In this document: in pieces, positions 52,701-61,700 of the stretch
Numbering within the stretch: the first letter of the stretch is position 1
Layout of the letters: each line of letters begins with the position of its first letter
Assembly: GCA_032433765.1 (NCBI GenBank)
Contig: JAVIAB010000092.1
Coordinates: 67,217,666 to 67,281,665 of the forward strand
Direction of reading: 5' to 3'
Length of the DNA stretch: 64,000 nt
DNA from: Megaustenia siamemsis
Taxonomy: Eukaryota > Mollusca > Gastropoda > Stylommatophora > Ariophantidae
Program-made: the position numbers and the translations under genes
The notes under the pieces: generated by a model
Database searches by the model: none
What the model saw: only the letters and a program-made list of their open reading frames with translations
Told to the model about the DNA's origin: nothing

Positions 52701-55700
52701 CAGTGAGAGTGAGATGTCAGAGAGTGGGGTACAATAAAATCAAATAAAGGGTAAGGAGCACAGAAAAAAGGTATAGAGGAGAACACCGAAGTGTCTCATT
52801 AGGGACTCGAGGAGGAGAACTATAAATAGCATGGCATAGTAAGTAGACCAAAGAACCCAAATATGTGCAGCAGAGAAGGCTGTGCAAAAGGGTAGGAGCA
52901 ACCAAAAGGAAACTATGTGTATGAGTGTGATACATTCATACCTCGTGGGGTCAGCGAACCATACTGGACTATGAGGCGATTTTCCAAAGTATAGCGGCTG
53001 CAGTTGCCAGAGTGACAAAGGACAATACCAGTGACACGGATGTCATTTTTGCCCTTGTGATCAGGGGAGTTGAAGTGGGAAGACACCGGAGTACCAGTAT
53101 TCTGTTGGACATCACGTAGATGTTCACAAAATCTTTCCCAGACTCACCAATATAGGTCATGTGGCATCGTTGGCATAAATGATGTTGCGGGACACACATG
53201 TGAAGCTGTGCTTGATCTCGAACCGTCCATTAGGGAACAAGACCGAGTCAGTAGGGAGCACATAGGCACAGGTGATACAGTTACGACCACAAGGGACCGT
53301 ACCGAAGTGTTGAGGGTGGGAGCTAGGGAGATAACTCCTAACTAAAATATCTCTCAGATTCCTGTCGCGCTTAAAAGCGATCATCGGGGGATCACTAAAA
53401 AGTAGACGGGTAGTGGGATCAGAGAGGAGAATGGAACGGTAGTGGTTGAGTATCCTCACAGCAGCTAAGTTGTGAGGATGATATGTGAGGGTGAGTATAG
53501 TTCTCTCAGAAGGTGGGGTGGTTGGAAGGAGTGAGTGCCTCGGGACGGGAGATAAGAAGGACCCGCTAAAAAAAACTAACTTGTAATAAAAATGTGTAAT
53601 ATAAACTAACTTGTAATCAAGTACAAAACAATAGTTCTTAGAAAATGTGCTTTTTTTAAAAAGTAAACCACATACCTCATACTCCTTAGTTTCAACAGTC
53701 AAATCTGGAACCAGGGACAGCAGAAGACATATACGTGTAATAACAAGTGGTCGTGTCTCATGTTTGAGTTTCTCTCCAAGAACTGACCACAATGACTGCA
53801 AATCAATTACCTCTGCCTGGCAGAGCAAAGCCAGTCCCTCAAGAGCCAGTACAGAGGCAGCAGTGTCTCTTTCACTACTAGCTATGCTCAGTATATTTGA
53901 CAAAGGATTAAGTAGATCAGCACCGTGATGCTCAGGCCTGAGATATAGAATATTTTACAATTTAATTATTTGTTCTTTTCAACGTTAGAAAGTTTAAAGC
54001 ATTATATTACTTTATAATATATCATGCAGAGTGAAGTGGAGGATGCAATACAACACATGAAATGAGGCAAAACTCCAGGTCCCGACAGTATAACAATTGA
54101 AGAGATAAATGCATTAGGAGAGCTGGGAGAAAAAGTCATAACAAAACTACTTAATGACATATATAACACTGGACACATACCCAAAGATCTACTAAAATCT
54201 ATCTTTGTAACCATAACGAAGAAGTCAGGCGCCACTGATTGTGAAGATCATCGCACTATTAATCTCATGAGCCATATGACTAAAATATTACTAAGAATCA
54301 TCATGAGATGTGAAGGAACAAAATAAAACCAGAAATAATTGAGGAACAATACATCTTAAGAACATTGATAGAAAGAGCTATAGAGGTAAAGAAATATCTA
54401 TATATGTGCTTTAAAGACTACACAAAAGCATTTGACAAAGTAAAGCATGTGGAAATAATCAATATGCTGGAGAAATTAAACATTGATGGCAAGGATCTGT
54501 GAATCATAAAAAAACATGTACTAGCAACAAACAGCAGCTATATGAATTAGCAACCACACAAGACAATTTCAATTTATAAAACAAGGTGTCAGACAAGGCT
54601 GTGTTCTGTCACCAGATTTGTTTTCACTTTACAGCGAACATATTATGAGATCAATAGTAGACAAAAAAGGAATTGAAGTCAATGGTCACAACATAAATAA
54701 TTTGCGATATGCAGATGACTTAGTCTTAATAGCAGAGACAGAGAATGAACTACATGAAATGATAGATATAATAGTAAAATAAAGCAACAAAATAGGTCTC
54801 AGTCTGAATAGTAAGAAAGCAGAAGTAATGGTCATCTGAAGAAACAATCATCACCATCACACAGCATAACAATAAACAGGACAAATCTTAATCAAGTACA
54901 ACGTTTGAAATACTTGGACACAATAATAACATCAGATGGGAGATGCACCACAGAAATAAAAAGCAGAAGAGCTCAGGCCAAAATAGCATTTCAGAAAATG
55001 AAAAATATTTTATGCAACAAATCCATGTCAATAGAAATGAGAAAGAGAGTTAACCGGTGCTATATAGAACCAATTCTGACCTATGGAAGCGAATCATGGA
55101 CAGTAGACAAAAATATTAAAAGACGATTAGAGGCCACAGTGATTGGATTTTTCAGAGGAATGTTGAAAGTTCCCTGGACAGCTAAAAAGACCAATGAGGA
55201 AGTTCTCAAAGAAGAGGCCAACACAAAAACGGCAGCTCATAAAAAAACATCAGAAAGAAACAATCAGCATTTTTTGGTCACATCATGAGAAGAGAAAAGT
55301 TGGAACACTTGGTTACAACTGGCAAAATAAAAGGAAAGAGAGATTGCGGACAACAAAGAGAGAAAATACTGGATAGCTTGGTATCATGGCATGGAAAACA
55401 GTCAACAACTGAACTGATACGATGCACTGTAGATAGAAGATTGTGGAGGGACATGATCGCCTACGCCAACCGGTATGGTACATGATGATGATAATATATC
55501 AATTTTTGTTTACGCCATAATGCTTAGACCTCAGGTAGATTATTTTACAATTTAATTATATGCCTTTTTAACAAATGAAAGTTTAAATACTCTTATTAGT
55601 TTACAAAGTGCTAAAGAGTCATACAAATCATCTTAACTTCTACACAAAACTAAATATAAAAATGGGAACAACTGACTTGTGTTTACATATTGCTAGAATT

Positions 55701-58700
55701 GCTGCAGCCTTGGCCAGTAAAACATCATCAATAAGATGGTTGTCCTTGACATGAAGGCTGATCTTGTGTGGCTCACTAACAGCCTGTAATAGTTGGGGAA
55801 AGCACCTGTCTTGCTGCTGCCATAGTAATACCATCAGTCGGATGGTAACAGCCTTCAGATCATCCAATTTTCCCAGGGCTTGGATGGTTTTCAAGATTGG
55901 TGCTACACAGAACTAAAGTAAAGAGTACATGGTAAAGAGATATTACAGGGATACAAGAATGTAATTATTTGCCAGTTATGTAGTTAAACTGAAGTTAAAG
56001 ATAAGTGAAGGAGGTTGAAGAAGTCTGTCAGTAGCGCCCCAATCTTCTAGGGTTATAGGATGAGAAGATGAAAAAGTAGTTAAACTGAGAGATACTTTCT
56101 TCTAGTCATATCCATTTTAGTGATATAAAAGTGTATAAAAATTTATCAAACAGAAATTTATCTGACTATTGTTTCAGCTTTTCAACCTATTTGGTAGTTT
56201 ACTAGGTCATGACTCCTAATTCACATAATTAGTCACTCATCAGATTATGTTTTTTGCATATCTGACAAATCCATAAGTGCCTAGATCCCATTTACAGTAC
56301 ATTCCTCAGCATGTTGTGACTGACAATGATACCAACTCTTTGGTTCTTTGGTTATGGAAGGTCCTGGTATCACTGCAAATGAATTAAAAATCCATAATGG
56401 TTAACTTTTACAAGACTATTTTGACTGCCTGCATGGTGCTGTTGTCTATCTTCTTCTTTTTCTATATCACAGTATTCACTTTTAACATGTTTTGGGTTCA
56501 GCTCCTAAATGTAAATTTTTCTGGTCTTACGCAACTTCCTGGTTCACCCAGTCTATAAAAGCTTTTACCAGAAGTGTTCTCTGGAAAAGGTGGCCTACTG
56601 TGATGGTGACTCTTCACAAATAAATGTGCTGATGGTCAATGAAATATATAATCATTTGACCCATTGCATTCATAAATATCACTTGAAATATCAGAAGACC
56701 CTCCTTATTTGTCATATATAGAACAATGCGACAAACCATTTAAATTATATACTTGTAATTTATAAATAATATTCTAAGAAAAGTAAAATTTTTTTCCAAA
56801 CTTTGTATTAAAAACTTAATTTATGAAAAGTGAGTTAAAATTTAATTTCCATCTCTGTTGTCTTTAAGCGTTTAATGAAAATGAAAAGTTCAGGCCAATT
56901 ATCTGTAATGTGTTTCCTGCATGGTCCTCATCTCAGTGCATTTCAATTGATCAATCATCTTGTAGATCTGCTTTCCTTTTTTTTCCCATTGATTCTGAGT
57001 GCTAATGCTCTCTGAGGGTTGCCATCTATTGATTGTGCTATATATCTCAATTAAATTAAATGAGAACTGGACATTTCCCTCAATTAAAATACAAAAAGCA
57101 AGTGTTCATGTACATACGCACACACATTAATTATGACCCAAAAAACTCCCCCAAAAATTTTGCCATTGCTTCTTTAAGAAAAATATTGATGGGTGCAAAA
57201 ACACCTGTCAGCACCAAAGTGGAAAGCAGCCAGCAACTCATAGCTGACTACTTGTACCAGGATCAGTGAACCAGAACTATGAAGATCCTTCTTTATATCT
57301 TCATGGTGTCACTAGATTGAGACTGGTCTGATCAAGTAAGCATGGATTGAGAGGGAAGGCAATTTAGTACACAAAAACACCAAGGTAAAGACAGATATGT
57401 TGGAAGAAAGGCACAAATTTCATAGCTTTGCTGTAAACCACAACACATTTTCTACACTAACTTAAGTACTTTTAAAGGTGGATGCTCATTCTTTTAGTGC
57501 CAAAATGTAAATTAAAAAAAACAAACTTATATGTGAAATTCCCACATCATGTGGAAGGTCAATAAGAAAAGATTCCAAAGAGATAGCTTTAAAGCTACAT
57601 TCTATGACTAAAACAGTATGTAGCAAATGATCATCAAGTAACATGCTTGCTGGTGTAGGTGATTATATCTATCTCCAACTTTCTATCTACAGTTGCTTAT
57701 TAATTATGTTGATGATTTCCTACCATATCATTCTCATAAACTGTCTGGCATATTTTCTTCCTCTTTTTCTTCTATCCTCAATATTTCCAGTTATCACAAT
57801 ATATTCCAGCTGTTCTCATCTCATGACATAGTCAAAAAATGATGACTGTTTCCCCCTGATCTTGGTAATAAGCTTCTTTTTTTGCTTAGGCCTCTCATGA
57901 ACTCTTTACTATTTTTAGGAGATAAGCACAGATATGAAATATAAGAAATATTAAATACAATGTAGGGCCGCATGTATAGCTGCAGAAAAAGTGCAGAAAA
58001 CAAAGACAATAAACTTAAAACGGCATTGTACAGTTATTTAGTTTCTCAATACCATTTTATGTTTGTTTTCTTTGTTACCATTTCTTCCCTTTTTTTGTCC
58101 ATGGTATTTTCAATATTTTTCTGTAAAACAAGATTTATTTGGGCTCTAAAAATGTTCTTGTGTATTTAAAATTAAATGGAAAACTATAAAATTGTGCTAA
58201 CGTAAAAAGAAAAGCAGGAAATCGAGAATTATTATTAGTATTTAATTATTAATGCTGTGAACAAACCTTGTGGGTAGCCAACAGAGGAATGGATTCCAAG
58301 AGCACCAGCTTGGAATCTGGATCGCGAGCTTGTCCCAGGGTATATAGAATCAGGGGTAAAAAGTCAGGAGCCTTTGAAAAGAAATTAAGAACATATTTTA
58401 CTTATCTGAAAATGTTTAATTAATTGCTGACAGGACTTCATTTAGAACTCACAGTTGCCACATTTTAATTGTTAAAAATTACATCACCACAATTTAGATC
58501 TTTTTATGTGATCAAGAAAAGAAGTGCAAATGATCTAACATAAGTGCAATGATAATGATCTGACATACAAATAAAAAGGAAGAGTCTGCCCTGAAATATA
58601 TTTTAAGTTGTAGAAGAGTAAAATATTAAATGTCATCATACTAAGTCATAGCATTTGGAGATTTGGAAATGAGTGTTTTTTGCATTGTTACTTACCTTCC

Positions 58701-61700
58701 TCAACTTTATGAGCCAACAGATATTTTTGTCAACAAGAGAAAGCCAAACAGTGATTGAACCAACAATCACCTTATAACCAAAGCAGCAATCTACCACTAC
58801 CCTACTGACATTCTCTGATATACAACTACAAGAACAAGAAAATGAATCTTTATCCAAAATTAATTTGGACAATTAATCTGCAAAATCAAGGCACATGACA
58901 ATAAATGTATCTATATCATGTGTCAGAAGGACTAATTAATTCAAACCTTATTCATTATGACTTTACTATCTTTAATCTTTCCTTCTTTATGGTTATTTTC
59001 AAGGTATAATTTTTTTCTTACCTTTCTTGTAGAATCAATGTCAGAACTATATACGAATAATAGTCTATTTCACAAATATTCTTACGATTTTACAATGCAT
59101 ATATTTTTTTGGAAGGCATACTATGTATCTCCCGTGTGTTACCGGGGCCTCATTATGTGGGAAGTAAAGAATAGTGACACTGTGACCTTCCAGGCATGTC
59201 GTAAGAGGCGACTAAGGAGGTTGATTGATGGCTTGACAAGCTGTCATTGTAAAAAGTGTTGTTATGGAAACAGACCATAGATTTTAGAAGCAGTGATTTC
59301 CAGAATATGTGCCATTTTGGCACGCAAGGTTTCTGTTTTTGAGATTTTGGTTCTGCCCTATGTGCCGTCTTTGGCTCGAAAGGATGATAGATAGATAGAT
59401 ACTATGTATGCGAAAAGGATTATTGCTACAAAACATGAAATGGCCTATTCAAATACAATGGCAGCAAATAATTTACCAGCTCACCTGTTTCTGGTCGGTT
59501 TGTGCAATCCGCACAATAACATTCACTGATGCTTTTGTGACAGATTCAGATGTGGAGGTGACAAGAATGGCAGAAACTAGATTAGTCAGTTGACTGGAGC
59601 ATGCCTCTTGCTGATGTAGTGTTGTAAAGACATTATCCAGCCAAGATTTCACTGTGTCTTCTGGACATTGAAGTTTACTAATGCATGTTTTGGCTGACAT
59701 AGAAAACATGTGGCATAGATTCCTGATAAGCACAGCTTTATAGCCAGTACCGCTGAGACAGAGTGGAGGTGAAGCCACCTGTAATGATATTAATTAGAAT
59801 ATAACTTCTGTTGTGCAATTTGAAAGATAAAAACACATACATTTTATCTAACTATTCAATAGAGCAAACATTTACAGATGATAATTAACCTCGGTGGAGA
59901 AATGAAATAAACTTCAAGTTGAGAACATGAAGAAATTAACCTCAGCAAGATTACTCATTACAAAACAAATTACATTTAATATGTGTGCTTATGCAATCAA
60001 GCAACGATTTAAAACATAAACAAACACGCAAGCAATGTACAAATTAAATTGATTTTTCATTTATGCCATAAATGAACATAAAACCAGGGAAATATATAAA
60101 TAGATGAGCTAACTAAAGACAATCATTAATAATTTCTGATCCACAGTTGAACTATTAATTATATTATCTACTAACATGTCTCTTCATAATGTTCAGCACA
60201 ATTATCAATCAGCCTACTTTTATATGGGACATGTTTTTCATGAAAACATATTTATTTGTCTAAACTAGTGAGAAGTGGCACTCTCTTGCCAAAGTATTTT
60301 CCTAGAACTCAGATGAAAGGTTTGGTTCCAGGTTTACTTCTCAAAAATTGAAGTTTCATAGAGAAGAACTGGGCATGTTATTTTAACAATATATTTTTTT
60401 TTCTTGAATTGTTTAAATATACACCAATCTCTTATTTAAAAGCTTCATTCCACATTACATAATCTTCATCTGTAGATGTAACAGACACTAAATGTTATAC
60501 CAGCCTCCTCCATTCCTCTTTGTTTGCATTTGCTTGTTCTGAGCTAATCAAGCCACAACCTGTCTTTTTTCATCTGTCTTCAATATTTTCATTGGCCAAA
60601 TCACTTTATTTCTTCATGATCAGGAGGTCTTTACAGCAACTTATGTGCTGTGTGGCCTGATTCTGTTTTCTTCCTCTAACTTAAATAGGTGTGAATGCAT
60701 TATGTCTCTAGTTTATGGCAAGCCATGATGTGCCATTCGTTAATCTCTGGTCTTCTGTCCATGCCTTTCCTGTGTCCTATCACTATTCCTCCCTGCGTTA
60801 TCTTTATTACCTCTCTTGCTCTTCTTCTCCCTTGCCAGCCCTACCCTCTCTTTCTTTTATTCTTCTTCCCGTTTTCCTTATACCGTATGGGACACCTTCT
60901 TTCATATTAACAGTTTTTCCAGTGTTTCATTGTTTAGTTCCTTTGGTCTAATTAAATCCTGCCTGCCCTATTGTCAATTAATCAATTATCCACTCTACAA
61001 AAATCCTGGCCACTGTCTTTTCGGCCATTTTTTTTTAGAGCTGTGTAGTTGTGTATTCTATTCTAACTCAGAATTTTGTGATTAATGTATATAGTTTGTT
61101 TGTTATACCTGATGAAGGCTTTTGCTAAAATGTTGTAGCTTGTCTTGTCTTTTTGTTAGTTTAGCTGTTAAATACCATTTTATATTTATTTTCTATGTAA
61201 TTTTTGAGTGGATAGCAATATTTTAAAATACCTTGGTCTCATTTCTACCAAGTCTACTATCGTTTTTGCAGTTACTGAAAGCATTTAAGGTTTTGAGCTC
61301 TCAGAATATCTCTCTCAGCACTCCAGAAGCTTATGGTTATGCTATGTCTTCTTAGAAGAGGATGGCAGTCTTCTCCAGGTTCTTATATTGTCCCTACAAT
61401 TTTTGTTGTGGATTGGTGTATCTATATTATTTTCATTGTTAGTAACAAATTAGTTATTAAACTAGTTCTGACTAAAGGAGTGCTCAAGTAAATTTTCTAC
61501 AATTAACTTGTGCATATCAAATTAGCATTTGGTATTTAGTTTTTAATTGTTTTATCCAATTAGCAATTGGTTCTTGTAATGAAAAGAATAAAGTCATGAA
61601 AAGCTTAATTCCAACAGATGACAAAATATACATGGAAAATAAACCAGTGGAATAGATCGATCACTTTATCTATCTTGGAAGTCACATTGATCGAGAAGGG

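Noticed and set aside
60695..61085. Three overlapping hydrophobic plus-strand frames
   Set aside because: They are translations of a pyrimidine-rich noncoding tract that belongs to a retroelement 3' region. Mutually overlapping in different frames.
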